Assembly: GCA_963971535.1 (NCBI GenBank)
Contig: OZ020589.1
Coordinates: 83,042,860 to 83,106,859 of the forward strand
Length of the DNA stretch: 64,000 nt
From: Notolepis coatsorum
Lineage: Eukaryota; Chordata; Actinopteri; Aulopiformes; Paralepididae
Direction: 5' to 3'
This document shows, piece by piece, positions 9,956-20,416 of this stretch. Position 1 is the first letter of the stretch, and each line of letters starts with the position of its first letter. The position numbers and the translations under genes were made by a program. The notes beneath the pieces were generated by a model, which saw nothing but the letters and a program-made list of their open reading frames with translations, did not search any database and was not told the origin of the DNA.

Positions 9956-10215
9956 TTTTTTTTTTTTTTTTTTTTGGGCCATTGTGTGGGCCACTAATGT
10001 GGGCCGGTGTGTGGGCCACTAATGTGGGCCGGTGTGTGGGCCAGTGTGTGGGCCAGTGTGTGGGCCACTAATGTGGGCCAGTGTGTGGGCCAGTGTGTGA
10101 GTCGGTGTGTGGGCCACTAATGTGGGCCAGTGTGTGGGCCGGTGTGTGGGCCAGTATGTGGGCCGGTGTGTGGGCCGGTGTGTGGGCCAGTATGTGGGCC
10201 ATTGTGTGGGCCGGC
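9920..10215. repeat. A-TA-T palindrome and GTGTGTGGGCCR array
   Basis: About 9920-9975 is an uninterrupted A-run, (TA)n, T-run hairpin. From 9976 a 12-bp unit (GGGCCRGTGTGT, with a longer variant containing ACTAATGT) repeats about twenty times. A shorter version of the same repeat lies near the opposite end of hAT1 (13805-13860). Confidence 0.9.
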
Positions 10216-10252
10216 AATAAAACAATAAACAAGTTGCATAAACTAAATCAGA

Positions 10253-11290
10253 TTAAAAATGATCACAGTTCTGGTTTGCCTTAAGATGCAGTTTAAGATG
10301 GGTCTTGAACATGGAGTATGTAGGGCACTCTCTAATCACAACTGGTAGGCTATTCCAGTAGTTACCACCTTTAACAGAGAACACAGTTTTTGCAAAGGTA
10401 GTATACCGAAAAGGCACCTTACAGTCCCCTCTACTGATGGCCCTGGTGGTAATGCCAGTGTCTGCTTTCTGTTGGATGAACTCATTCAATGGGGGAGGGG
10501 CAAGTCCATGCAGAACCTTGTTGCATGTTATGTTTTTCTAAAACATTACAGTGATGAAATTAAATTGGTTTCCTATCAAATACTTTTATGGCTTTTTTGT
10601 AGAGTAATTCTATTGGTGTAAGAGTAGTGACATATGAAAGAGACCAGTTGATAAAACAGTACTCGATGTGTGATAAAATCATTGAATGCAGAAACATCCT
10701 TGCAGCATTAACTGGCAGGCAGGGCCTGATCTGCCTGAAGTTTTCGATGTTAAACTTGACTGTTTGTCACTTTCTTCACATGACTTTTTGAAGGTCAATG
10801 TAGAGTCCAATGTGACCCCAAGATACTTGAATTAATGGGATCATCCTTATGTTCCCCGGGTCCTATGTTCCCCGGGTCCTATGTTCCCCGCTTGATTGAT
10901 TAATAGATTGACATTTTTATTAATTTTTATTATTTTATTAATTATGAATGTCCGCCTTGTTTCGAACTGGTTAAGCTTAGGCCCTCTTTCGAACTGGTTA
11001 CGGTTAGAGTTTGGAATCAGGGCTGGTGGTCTAAAAATTTCAATCAATCAAAGCGGGGAACATAGAACCCGGGGAACATAGGACCCGGGGAACATAGGAC
11101 CCGGGGAACATAGACATGTTCCCGAATTAATGTACAATGTCCAGCTCCGCCTCTCCCAGAAACACATTAGAGTGAGTGACCTCTACTGGTAACTTTGTGA
11201 ACATCATAGACACTGTTTTCTTGGTGTTAAGTGAAAGACATGCTTTTGTTTTTGTCTTGAATGAGACATGAGACATCAGTGAATGAGATT
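10253..11290 (-). pseudogene. LINE RT C-terminal fragment, split by a MITE
   Basis: Two pieces, 11290-11124 and 10837-10253, read continuously on the minus strand: TKKTVSMMFTK..., then EAELDIVH, a stop, and FKYLGVTLDSTLTF, then the RAISRGDCKVPF...YWNSLPVVIREC tail. The order and spacing match the thumb and C-terminus of a CR1/Jockey-type RT. The catalytic palm is missing and there are stops. It lies inside hAT1 and is interrupted by the element at 10838-11123. Confidence 0.75.
10838..11123. mobile_element. Mutator-like MITE, 286 bp, 9-bp TSD
   Basis: Flanked by a perfect 9-bp repeat, GAATTAATG, at 10829-10837 and 11124-11132. The inverted ends are tandem copies of a 16-bp unit (TATGTTCCCCGGGTCC), about three on each side, followed by a second inner inverted repeat around GATTGATT/AATCAATC. 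No ORF of its own. TSD length points to the Mutator superfamily, but that assignment is inference. Confidence 0.75.
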
Positions 11291-11331
11291 CACGTTTCCT
11301 CCCAACCGCGAGTAGGCCTAGAAGCGCAGAA

Positions 11332-11526
11332 ATGGAGAACGAAAGAAGAAGAAAAAAAGTGGAGCTGAAAAAGCTAGAATAAAAAAACTAAAATTGCTAG
11401 TAAAAGACGCAGAACAATGTTCTAAAATTACAGACATGTTTAGTAGAGGAAGGGCTCTCGTTAGAGTAGCTGCTGCTGCTAATAATGATGAAGTTCAAGT
11501 GGAAGGAACCAACAGTAACATGACAG
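11332..11526 (+). pseudogene. hAT transposase first-exon remnant
   Basis: ATG at 11332 opens a basic frame that shifts inside an A-run; the shifted frame gives KSGAEKARIKKLKLLVKDAEQ and then SKITDMF, the kind of basic N-terminus found on ZMYM1-like hAT transposases. The segment ends ATGACAG|GTGCGT (GT at about 11527), a plausible donor. The rest of the transposase is absent from the element, which makes this the only coding relic of hAT1. Confidence 0.5.
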
Positions 11527-11529
11527 GTG

Positions 11530-12276
11530 CGTGCAGTAGCCTAGTGCATATTCTACTGTTGGTGTCTGCCGGTTCATGAGGGCTAGCTAGCCTATACTAG
11601 CTCTTGCAGTGATTTCAGTCATTCTATTACAAGACAATGTGCTTTCCGTATTCCTGATTCCTTACAGCACGTGGACATAAATAGTCGTGACTCGTGAAGT
11701 TTTTTCTCTGACTAAAAGTTTAGTTAGCAATGTTAGGACTAGTGCCCACCACAGCATCAGAAGCTAAAGTGCTAACCTAGAGAGCCAATCAGAACCTAGG
11801 ACGGGCTGCAAATTAATCGGCTACTAATATTATAATAGTAAATACTAAAATAAAATACTATTATGTTCCCTTCCAAATTTTCATGTTGATATAATATTGG
11901 TAATCTAATTGATTGAATTGATTAGTTGCCATTTTACATGCTTAAATAAGATGTACCTTAGAATTCCCAACTGTTAGCCATGTTCTCGATATGATTAGTC
12001 TCATCTACATGTTTGTAAATAACCACAGCTAACTAGCTTAAGCTAACAACTCGGTCAACTACTACCCCGTAGTTAAACAAATGTGATTGCATATAACAGC
12101 TAACTGCTACAGCTAAGTTGGTAGTTAGCCTATTCCATTAATGTTGAATGTATTTATGAAGGTTGTTGATGGTGGTTGGCGCTGAATAGCAGACATGATT
12201 CCGTCAGTCTGCCACAGGGCAGCTGTGTTTGCTGATGCTGCTCATGACCACCAGTAGCGTGTGTGAGTGTGAATGC
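11530..12276. other. hAT1 interior without a gene
   Basis: Scattered TAGCTAGC / GCTAACTAGCT motifs and AT-rich sequence. No ORF or element end recognised. Confidence 0.5.
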
Positions 12277-12285
12277 AGAGAGAGA

Positions 12286-12316
<31 letters not shown>

Positions 12317-12318
12317 GC

Positions 12319-12404
<86 letters not shown>
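12277..12404. repeat. (GA)n microsatellite
   Basis: Near-pure GA dinucleotides with a few interruptions around 12300-12327. Confidence 0.97.
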
Positions 12405-12405
<1 letters not shown>

Positions 12406-12507
12406 CCATGATGAAGTTGAGCTTCATCCAGTAGAATGAAAACGTTTATGAAAGACACCTAGATCATGACATTACTTTTCAAATAGTGTATTATAATGTG
12501 TATATTT

Positions 12508-12863
12508 TAGTGATGTCCGATATTATCGGCCTACCGATATTGGCATTAAAATGTGATATCGGAAATTATCGGTATCTGTTTTCAAAAAAAGAAAAATTAA
12601 ATATTTGTATTTTTTATATTTATTTAACCTTTATTTACCCAGGCAAGCAAGTAAGAACAAATTCTGATTTTATTTATTGTCAAAAGTATGCATAATGTTG
12701 TGTTAATTCCACAACAAGAGATATGTAATGTTAATTACCTGAAATTATTCGTTTTTTGGGGGGGAAACCCTGCATATATTGGTATCGGTTGATATCGGTA
12801 TCGGAAATTTAAGTGTTGGACTATATCGGATATCGGTAAAAAAGCCAATATCGAACATCCCTA
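12508..12863. mobile_element. hAT MITE, 356 bp, 8-bp TSD
   Basis: Ends TAGTGATGTCCGATATT and, inverted, TAGGGATGTTCGATATT; perfect 8-bp duplication GTATATTT at 12500-12507 and 12864-12871. The interior is rich in ATCGG/CCGAT steps (GATATCGG), giving a foldback. No ORF. Confidence 0.85.
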
Positions 12864-13282
12864 GTATATTTGTATCTTCTTCCTTACTGCCCCCACTACT
12901 GGGTCCATCACTACTAGCACAGATTTCAACTTTATTTTCAATTCTAGTGAAGATAACATGTTTTTCTCTATTGGATGAAATGGTGCAGCGATAAAAACAT
13001 TGTATTCAAACATTTTATTCAATAAAGCCTCAACAAAGAGTTGGAACAGCATACAGAATATAGATGTGATGTCAGTCTGAATCAGAGCATTCTCTGCCTC
13101 ATTGAATTCTGAATAATCAGATTCCAATGAACCCTCAAATTCTGAAAATGGGAGTAGTCACCACTCACCAACTTCCCCATCTTCTCTAGTCACCCCCACA
13201 CCTTCTATTTGACCCATGACTTCTCAGCAGAGCCCAGACAAAACTTCCCTTTTCCTATCAACTCTGCTAATACTGAGTCACT

Positions 13283-13285
<3 letters not shown>

Positions 13286-13346
<61 letters not shown>

Positions 13347-13434
13347 AGAGAGACTGAGAGACTGAGAGAGACTGAGAGACTGAGAGAGACTGAGAGACTG
13401 AGAGAGACTGAGAGAGACTGAGAGAGACTGAGAC
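13286..13434. repeat. (GA)n passing into GAGAGACTGA units
   Basis: Pure (GA)n to about 13341, then 10-14 bp units alternating GAGAGAGACT and GAGACT. About 440 bp upstream (12864-13285) holds no gene I can support. Confidence 0.95.
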
Positions 13435-13903
13435 TCTTGGAATGGGTGTCTGGGAGGAAGTGGGGGGTCTTTCGATGTTGATTAAACGGCAAGCAACTAA
13501 TGTCATGAGTGCCAAATTAAAGGACAATAAATCCAATCTAACTGAAATTGTGTAGCACAGACCTTTCTATGGATCAAAACCTCAATATTATTATGGTGTA
13601 GTTAATACTTCATGTATCCTTAATCCCTAGGCTAATGAGGCACTAAGATGTTACTAAAAAGTAAAAAGCCAAAGTAACGGTATATGTATGTGTGTGTGTG
13701 TGTGTGTGCACTGTGCACGAGTGCACATCTAGGGGCGGGGTGTAGATTTGGTCTCCTTAGCCACAGCCTTGGGTTGTTTAATACTGGACAAGTGTTTCAT
13801 AACGGCCGTTGTGTGGGCCGGTTTCGGGGCCGGTGCGTGGGCCGGTGTGTGGGCTGGTGCGTCTGAATGTCCCGGGCTGAATTTGTGTCCCAGTCCGCCA
13901 CTG

Positions 13904-14452
13904 CCACGCTCACAAGCACTGGCCTTGTCGCTCTCACGTCTAAGGCAGAGAGAGACACGTACCCTTCTCCACGGTACGACCCTCACCAAGTACTGGCAGG
14001 ATGCCATCATACCGAGGGGCCTGCGCATCACCAAAGAACCCACGCTGGGAAGAGAATCACCAGAGTTCTGTGATAAATGGTGTTCGATCCTGGATAAATG
14101 TTGTATGGATCTACTTCTTTTAATCATTGATAATGAAGGCTCTAAATTAGCCAAAGTCAGAGCGGAGCTTTCCTCGTTAGAGGATGAAATTAAAACTATT
14201 CTAACCCCTGACCAACTGACCGAACTGCTTGAGTCAGTGAACCAGAAACTCGATAAATACAAACACGACATCGAGCTGCACAAGAGAGCCAAGAGGAGAA
14301 GAGATGAACAAGACTACGCAGCGCATATGGTGTACCCATGGCTCCATAATCCACCTTCCAGGAACCGCAGGCTGAATTGGCAGCCCAGAGACAGGCAACG
14401 GCATACTGACTCCTCCTCCACAGCGGTGAGCTCAGACGAGGCGCCCTCTTAG
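13904..14452 (+). pseudogene. PLE N-terminal region
   Basis: Immediately after hAT1 the frame reads PRSQALALSLSRLRQRE..., then HGTTLTKYWQDAIIPRGLRI and LGRESPEFCDKWCSILDKC, the pattern typical of the region upstream of the PLE reverse transcriptase. A charged stretch with coiled-coil character follows (ELSSLEDEIKTILTPDQLTE). It ends at a stop at 14452; the coding sequence resumes in another frame from about 14586, so there is at least one frameshift. The true N-terminus is missing. Confidence 0.65.
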
Positions 14453-14585
14453 CCGGGCAGATACCCCCTCCGAAGCCAGTCTATTTTTCGCGACGAGCAG
14501 GACGCTCCGCTTCCTCCCCGACCGGAGAGAGTACTCACAGGAAGACGAGGCGGAGCCAGAGAACAAAACCCACGGTTCCGGTGAT

Positions 14586-15467
14586 AAGTATTATATCCAA
14601 TATTGTCAACATTTCTGATGCACTATTGAGCGACCCACACCACAATATCCTTTCTAAAGGTTTATCGTTTGTCACCGGCCCGCAAGGTGGACTCATTTAC
14701 TACCAAGGTAGAGCTTATTTAAGTTTTTTAGAAACATTAAGTTGAAAGCATTTTATGCCAGAGGGTTTGATAAGAGAACTCAATATGTTGCTAATGAAAA
14801 TGTGCTTATAAGTGATGATGTTGATACTAGGCCTGCGACAGAGCCAGACACCTCCCTTTTTCCTAAAAGAAAAGTATTTAAACCCTGTAGCCTGTTTACT
14901 CCCCATCTCAACCCTCCCTCAGTTGAAACTTTCTGCAGATTGGTACAAAATGATGTCCTTAAGTTATGTGAGACCAGTCACAAAGCCCATCTTTACCCAA
15001 ATTTACTTGAATCAGAGTCTGCAGCACTTAAGGAACTCATGAAGAAAGATGATTACATTTTTAGAAAAGCCGACAAAGGTTCTGGTATCGTGCTCCAAAA
15101 TAAGAGCTTGTATGTATCTGAGATCAACAGACAATTGAACAAGATTGAGGTATATACCCTTTTAAATTCAGACCCTGTGTTTAGATTTTCTACGGAAATC
15201 AAAACGGTCCTCAAAAGCCTGAGATTGTCAGAGGCAATTACAGAAAATGAATTTAAGTTTATGTTTGTAGAGTACCCGGTTACCCCTATTATTTACACTT
15301 TACCTAAAATCCACAAGGATCTGATTAACCCTCCTGGTAGACCTATTGTTTCCGGTATTGGCTCTGCCACAGAAAAAATCTCTCAATTCATTGATGCGCA
15401 TATTAAGGATTTGGCCTCTTCTCAACGTGGTTACTTGAAAGATACTACTACTTTTTTGAACAAGTTT
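14586..15467 (+). pseudogene. PLE reverse transcriptase, N-terminal half
   Basis: Carries the early PLE RT blocks: SDPHHNILSKGLSFVT near 14630, FRKADKGSGIVL near 15062, then YTLPKIHKD..NPPGRPIVSGIGS and TEKISQFID, and finally DTTTFLNKF. This block order is diagnostic of Penelope-like RTs and differs from LINE RTs. The open frame starts about 14724; sequence upstream is in a shifted frame. It is cut at 15467 by the LINE insertion and continues in the same reading sense at 18959. The product copies RNA into DNA at chromosomal nicks; here it is inactive because of the interruptions. Confidence 0.8.
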
Positions 15468-15951
15468 CAAGTTTCTTTAATAGTTGTCATACAGAAGTAC
15501 AGAATACTTTTATACAAAATGCTTCTTACTGTTACGCTCCAGAGACTGTGCAAGACAAGATAAGTATGAAATAAAATAACATAGTATAGCATGTAAATTA
15601 GAAGTAAAAAAAAAAAAAAAAAAAAAAATGAGGTCACAGTGTTCAGTATAGACATATGTACAATGTTCGATGCAGAATAGACGTAACTGAGTTACCATAT
15701 AATATACAATACTGTGCAGTGTACTAATATACAATACTATATAGTGCAAGGCAGAAATGGGATTAGGTGCAATTTAGGTACAATTTACAGTAGGTGTACG
15801 AGTTGTAGTGCAAATCCTTTATCAATAAATATAAAGTGTGTTTGTGTGATCTAAAGTGTGGAGAGTGGGTGCTGCAGTGTGTTGTTTGTTTAAGTGAGTG
15901 TGTGCGTGTGGGTGTGTGTGCTGTGTGCATTTGATGGTTGTTGCATAGTGT

Positions 15952-17346
15952 TTATTGTTCGTTTAGCAGCCTGATGGCCTGGGGATAGAAGCTTCTTCTG
16001 AGTCTTTCTGTGCTCGCCTTAAGACTCCGGTATCGCTTGCCTGACCGCAGCAGTTCAAAGAGGCAGTTGTTCGGGTGGCTCGAGTCCTTAATAATTCTCT
16101 TAGACTTCCCCTTGCACCGCTTGTTGTAAATGTTCTGGAGGGTGGGAAGCCCCCCTCCAATTGTGCGTTCGGCTGAACGTGTCACTCTTTGTAGTCTGCT
16201 ACGGTCTTGTGCAGTGCTATTCCCAAACCAGGAGGTGATGTTGCCAGTCAGGATGCTCTCTATTGTACATGAGTAGAAGTTCCTAAGGATCTTCTGACTG
16301 ACTTGGAACTTCCTTAGGCGCCTGAGGAAGTAGAGGCGTTGTCGTGCCTTCTTCACAACACTGTCAATGTGTGTGGTCCATGTCAAATCCTCGGATATGT
16401 GGGCTACGAGGTACTTGAAACTGTTCACTCTCTCAACCGGTGCCCCGTCGATGCTGAGGGGGCTGTAGTCCTTGACCCCCGACCTCCTGAAGTCCACAAT
16501 CATCTCTTTTGTTTTGCTGACGTTCAGGGAGAGGCAGTTCTCCTGACACCACTGTGACAGGTTCTCTACCTCTTCCAGGTAGGCCCTTTCGTCGTTGGCA
16601 GAGATCAGGCCCACCACTACTGTGTCATCAGCAAATTTGATGATGGTGTTGTTGTTCCGCTGTGCTACGCAGTCATGTGTGTACAGGGAGTAGAGGAGGG
16701 GGCTCAGAACACAGCCCTGGGGGGCCCCTATGTTGAGTGTGATGGATGAGGAGGTGCAGTTGCCTGCTCTTACCACCTGGGGTCTGCCCGTCAGGAAGTC
16801 CAAGACCCACTGGCAGAGGTCATAGTTCAAGCCCAGGTTTCTGAGCTTGGCTATGAGTTTGGAGGGGACTATGGTATTGAATGCTGAGCTGTAGTCGATG
16901 AACAGCATTCTCACATAGTTCCCCTGCCTCTTGTCCAGGTGTGATGCTGCTGTGTGCAGCACATGGGCTATGGCGTCCTCCGTGGACCTGTTGGGGCGAT
17001 ATGCAAATTGCAGAGGGTCCAGGTTGATGGGGAGGGAGGAACAGATGTAGCCCTTCACTAGCTTCTCAAAGCACTTCATGGCTATGGAGGTGAGGGCTAC
17101 AGGGCGGTAGTCGTTGAGGCAAGCGGGCGTAGATTTTTTGGGTACAGGGATGATGGTGGACTTCTTCAGACAGGTGGGGATGACAGCCTGTTCCAAGGAC
17201 AGGTTGAAGATGTCAGTGAATACCGGGGCCAGTTGGTCGGCACAGACTTTTAGGACGCGGCCGGGGATGCCGTCCGGTCCTGCTGCCTTCCTGATATTAA
17301 CTTTTTTAAAGATCCGTCTCACCTCATGCTCTGTTACCCTGAACAC
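15952..17346 (-). CDS. LINE reverse transcriptase ORF, 464 aa
   Basis: Open frame covering the RT domain: [10 protein letters not shown] (21-30), DYRPVALTS (79-87), palm motif [13 protein letters not shown] (148-159), motif [13 protein letters not shown] (208-219), catalytic FADD (238-241), and the [12 protein letters not shown] and [15 protein letters not shown] blocks. It ends in the usual [10 protein letters not shown] tail. The enzyme carries out target-primed reverse transcription in the nucleus. The frame itself is intact, but a frameshift at a C-run (about 17368) separates it from the upstream endonuclease. Compared with the copy at 58960-60042 the KYLGVH motif reads KYLVAH here. Confidence 0.9.
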   Translation of the reverse strand: MFRVTEHEVRRIFKKVNIRKAAGPDGIPGRVLKVCADQLAPVFTDIFNLSLEQAVIPTCLKKSTIIPVPKKSTPACLNDYRPVALTSIAMKCFEKLVKGYICSSLPINLDPLQFAYRPNRSTEDAIAHVLHTAASHLDKRQGNYVRMLFIDYSSAFNTIVPSKLIAKLRNLGLNYDLCQWVLDFLTGRPQVVRAGNCTSSSITLNIGAPQGCVLSPLLYSLYTHDCVAQRNNNTIIKFADDTVVVGLISANDERAYLEEVENLSQWCQENCLSLNVSKTKEMIVDFRRSGVKDYSPLSIDGAPVERVNSFKYLVAHISEDLTWTTHIDSVVKKARQRLYFLRRLRKFQVSQKILRNFYSCTIESILTGNITSWFGNSTAQDRSRLQRVTRSAERTIGGGLPTLQNIYNKRCKGKSKRIIKDSSHPNNCLFELLRSGKRYRSLKASTERLRRSFYPQAIRLLNEQ

Positions 17347-17356
17347 TGAGTCTCCA

Positions 17357-18943
17357 TCAGCAGACCCCCCCCATTGCCGTGGTTTGTAGGCTGGTGTTTT
17401 TATTCACAGCCTCAAACCTCGCATAGAAGGAATTGAGATCATTTGCTAAGGAGATGTCACTGTTCAGTTTGAGGGAGGTGGCTTTGTAATCTGTCATTGT
17501 TCTGAGGCCCTGCCACATGCTTCTAGAGTCAGCCTGTTCAAACTGAAGTTCAACTTTATCCCTGTAACGCCGATTTGCCTCTATTACTGCTCTCCTGACG
17601 TTGTATCTTGCCATCTTGTGTTCTTCCATGTTGCCTGTCACCAGCCCGGTGTTGTATGCTGATGTGCGCACTTTCAGAGCCTCACGGACGGATTTGTCTA
17701 CCCAGGGCTTTTGATTTGGGTAGATTTTAATTGTGGTGGAGGGGATTGTTTCTTCTACCAGAGTACAGACATAGTCAAGCACCGTTTCAGTGTATTCGTT
17801 AATATTGGCTGTGTTATCACGGAATACACTCCAGTCTGTGCATTCAAGTGCAGCTTGGAGTGACTCCTCTGACGTCACGGTCCAACGTTTAACCTCTCGC
17901 GAGACCACCGGCGTTCACTTGAGACTTTGTTTATACTTTGGCAAAAGAAAAATGGCGGCGTGATCGGACTTACCGAATGGACTAAGAGCCTGTGACTTGT
18001 ACCCATTCTTAAATTGTGAGTATACATGGTCTAATATGTTCTCGCCTCTGGTGGGACAGGTCACATGCTGATAGAAATTCGGCAACACCTTTTTAAGACG
18101 CGCGCTGTTGAAATCGCCCAGAACCACAATGGCAGCGTCAACGTTTGCTGTCTGGAGTTTGTTTACCTCGTCGTGAAGTTTTGAAAGTGCGGTCCCAGTG
18201 CTCGCGTGTGGTGGGATATACACTCCGATGAGTATGATGGACGTCAGCTCTCTCGGAAGAAAGAAGGGTCGACATTTGATCGCGATAAACTCCAGGTCTG
18301 GGGAGCAGTGGTTAGACAATTCCTTTGCGTTGCCTATATCGCACCACTCCTTGTTTATCATGAAGGCAATGCCGCCTCCCTTCGTCCTTAGTGACTCCGC
18401 CGTCCGGTCTTTGCGGAGGACAAAGAAGTGGTCTGCCGGTTCTATTGCATGATTCGGGACATCAGGAGACAGCCAAGTTTCTGTGAAACAGAGGACATTA
18501 CAGTCCCGAATGTCCCTCTGGAATTGGATCCGTGCTCTGATGTCGTCCAGTTTATTTCCTATCGATTGCACATTGGCCAACAATATGCTGGGCAATGTGG
18601 TTCTGTGTCGTTTGGACCTCAGTCTGTTTCGGACCCCGGCTCTTTTTCCTCGTCGTCGCCTTGGCCACGGCCACAACAAAGAGTCTAGGCGGGCCGGCTC
18701 TTCTTCCAAGTCGTCGCCTTGGCCATGGCCACAACAAAGGATCTCAGCGGGCCACTGCTGCTGTTCTGCAATCCGATCCAGAGAGCAATCCAATCGGTAC
18801 GTTTTCCTTAATCCAATGTCAATGATTGACTGACGGTCATACACATATAATGCACCAACAGTAGGTGCAAATAAAACTCGTAATACTATAAAAATTAACA
18901 AAAGAAAGCACAGTCTCGACGGAGCGATCAGAGAGGCAGCCAT
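17357..18943 (-). pseudogene. LINE endonuclease and linker region
   Basis: The first part (18943-17915) has a hydrophobic N-terminal stretch, a basic Arg-rich segment with a WPWPRRR motif, then an APE-type endonuclease: LLANVQSIGNK, FTETWL, GGGIAFMI, VYIPPHAS, VLGDFNSA and SDHAAIFLLP. An in-frame TGA follows SLK at 17915; the same frame resumes (17908-17357) through the linker ([14 protein letters not shown]). A frameshift in the C-run near 17368 disconnects the RT. The endonuclease motifs look complete; stop and frameshift make the polyprotein non-functional unless they are sequencing errors. Confidence 0.85.
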
Positions 18944-18958
18944 TCATTGCGGCGCCAT

Positions 18959-19999
18959 TTTGCCAGGCTTTCGACCTGCAACATTAGTCCTACAGACTTA
19001 CTAGTTACCATAGATGTAGTCAGTCTTTACCCCAGCATTCCACATGCTGACACACTTGACGCTCTAAGTTTTTATTTAAACTCAAGGGAAGTATTACTCC
19101 CCCCAACATATGCGCTAGTTAGTTTAACCGACCTAGTTCTAACTAGAAATTATTTTAGATTCCAAGATAAATACTACTTGCAAAACAGAGGCCTCAGCAT
19201 GGGCTCTCCAGCCGCTGTGAACCTAGCCAATCTTTATATGTCCAAATATGAAGTAGATCATATCTTTAATAATAACCCGTTTGAAAAATGTGTCAAATCT
19301 TATATGCGCTATATTGACGATCTGTTTTTTATTTGGTCTGGTTCATCATCTGATCTTTTTGCCTTCCTTGAGTACCTGAACACCTGTAGAGAAACGATAA
19401 AGTTTACATTGAAGTTTGATATGCATAATTTACCCTTCCTCGATGTTCTGATCAAGAAAGCCTCTAATGGCATCTCATTATACACAGAGGTTTTTAAAAA
19501 GGAGACAGGCCGTAACTCGTTCTTGCATTATTCCAGTTATCACACCCCAGCCTTGAAGAATAGTCTACCTTATAGCCAAATACTTCGTTATAAGAGAATA
19601 TGTGATACTGACGATAGATTTATTGCACAAGCCGAGGTCCTCCGTGGCAGTTTCCGAGGCTACAGTGCCGATTTGACACTCAAAGTCCTGAACAAAACCA
19701 AACATATCGATAGGGCCACGTTGTTCACCCCCAGAAAGAAAGAAGACAAAACAGACAAAGTATCTTTTGTGTCTACTTACAGCCCTATCACGAGAGACAC
19801 ACAGAGTATTGTCAATAAACATTGGCATATTCTGCAGTCCGACCCTCTTATAGGGGCAGCGTTTCAGCATTCGCCTAACTATTTTTATAAGAGACAAGCG
19901 AATTTATCTAATCTCCTAGTCAAAACTGATTTGCCCTTAAAGAAACCTTCTCATTTTATGTCCAATATCCCAGATGGAAATTTTCCCTGCCAATCCTGA
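18959..19999 (+). pseudogene. PLE reverse transcriptase, C-terminal half
   Basis: Resumes PLE coding after the LINE. Blocks in order: motif A LLVTIDVVSLYPSIPH, NRGLSMGSPAAVNLANLYM (motif B), and YMRYIDDLFFIWSG, whose catalytic DD codons are at 19316-19321. Then LPFLDVLIKK and the KTGRNSFLHYSSYHTPALK-like block, VLRGSFRGY, and the C-terminal PHFMSNIPDGNFPC segment. The frame is open for about 350 codons and ends in TGA at 19997-19999, inside a Cys-rich CQS*VQC motif; the frame continues unchanged beyond it. Confidence 0.88.
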
Positions 20000-20416
20000 G
20001 TACAGTGCCAAGGCATGATTAAAGGTAAATTTTTCGCACATCCTAAAACGGGGAAAAATATACCAGTCAAAGGACGGATTACGTGTAATTCGTCTAATCT
20101 GGTGTATTTGCTAAAATGTCCTTGTAACTTTTCTTATGTGGGCAAAACAACGAGAGCCTTTAAATCAAGAATCAGTGAACACAAATGTGCTGTGAGAAAT
20201 TCAGATGTCAAGTCGTCGGTAGCTCGACATTTCTCCAAGTGTAAACATACCGTCAACGATCTCAAATATATGGGACTAGAGTTAGTACTCAGGCCCACGA
20301 GAGGTGGAGACAGACACAAGTTGCTGTTGCAACGTGAATGTTATTATATCCACCTGTTCAATTGCATCGAACCTAGAGGAATGAATGAAGAGAACGTTTT
20401 AACCTGTTTCCTCTAA
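20000..20416 (+). CDS. PLE GIY-YIG endonuclease domain
   Basis: In the same frame as the RT after one stop codon. The first methionine is at 20015. Motifs: a KGRITCNSSN lead-in, then VYLLKCPC..SYVGKTTRAFKSRISEH, which is the Penelope variant of the GIY-YIG nuclease (YLL...YVGKT, then the R..EH helix), VARHF and a C-terminal LLLQRECYYIHLFNCIEPRGMNEE block ending at a natural stop. In PLEs this domain nicks the target DNA. The arrangement RT then GIY-YIG supports a Neptune/Poseidon-like lineage of animals. Confidence 0.88.
   Translation, partial: VQCQGMIKGKFFAHPKTGKNIPVKGRITCNSSNLVYLLKCPCNFSYVGKTTRAFKSRISEHKCAVRNSDVKSSVARHFSKCKHTVNDLKYMGLELVLRPTRGGDRHKLLLQRECYYIHLFNCIEPRGMNEENVLTCFL

Larger units (their letters stand above)
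9851..13903 (+). mobile_element. hAT element 1, 4053 bp, perfect 8-bp TSD
   Basis: The 14-bp terminal inverted repeat CAGTGGCGGACTGG occurs at both ends, and the 8-bp duplication CCACGCTC lies at 9843-9850 and 13904-13911. The left end has a subterminal hairpin (ATCGGGA...TCCCGAT). Both ends carry GTGTGTGGGCC-type repeats. The interior holds a remnant of transposase exon 1, a LINE fragment, two MITEs and long microsatellites, so it is non-autonomous now. It sits inside PLE coding sequence, which continues in frame on its right. Confidence 0.9.
15468..18958 (-). mobile_element. Near-full-length L2/Jockey-type LINE inserted in the PLE
   Basis: Minus orientation, 5' end near 18958 and 3' end near 15468. 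Order: short N-terminal hydrophobic segment, endonuclease, RT, C-terminal region, then a 3' UTR of about 480 bp ending in TTGAAAC-type repeats (left edge TTTCAAGTTTC). The PLE codons on either side (AAC AAG TTT and TTT GCC AGG) join in frame, with TTT shared. A second copy is at 57905-60957, and 3' ends only are at 41788-42293 and 51427-51932. The 25-bp A/T run near 15606 is absent from the shorter copies. Confidence 0.85.

Noticed and set aside
10019-10284. Frames rich in Trp-Ala-Gly or Pro-Thr-His across the GGGCC array
   Set aside because: Repeat translations of a 12-bp unit.
12861-13127. Minus-strand frame ESDYSEFNEAENALIQTD as a transposase N-terminus
   Set aside because: Acidic Ser/Asp-rich segments are common by chance; no further transposase motifs follow.
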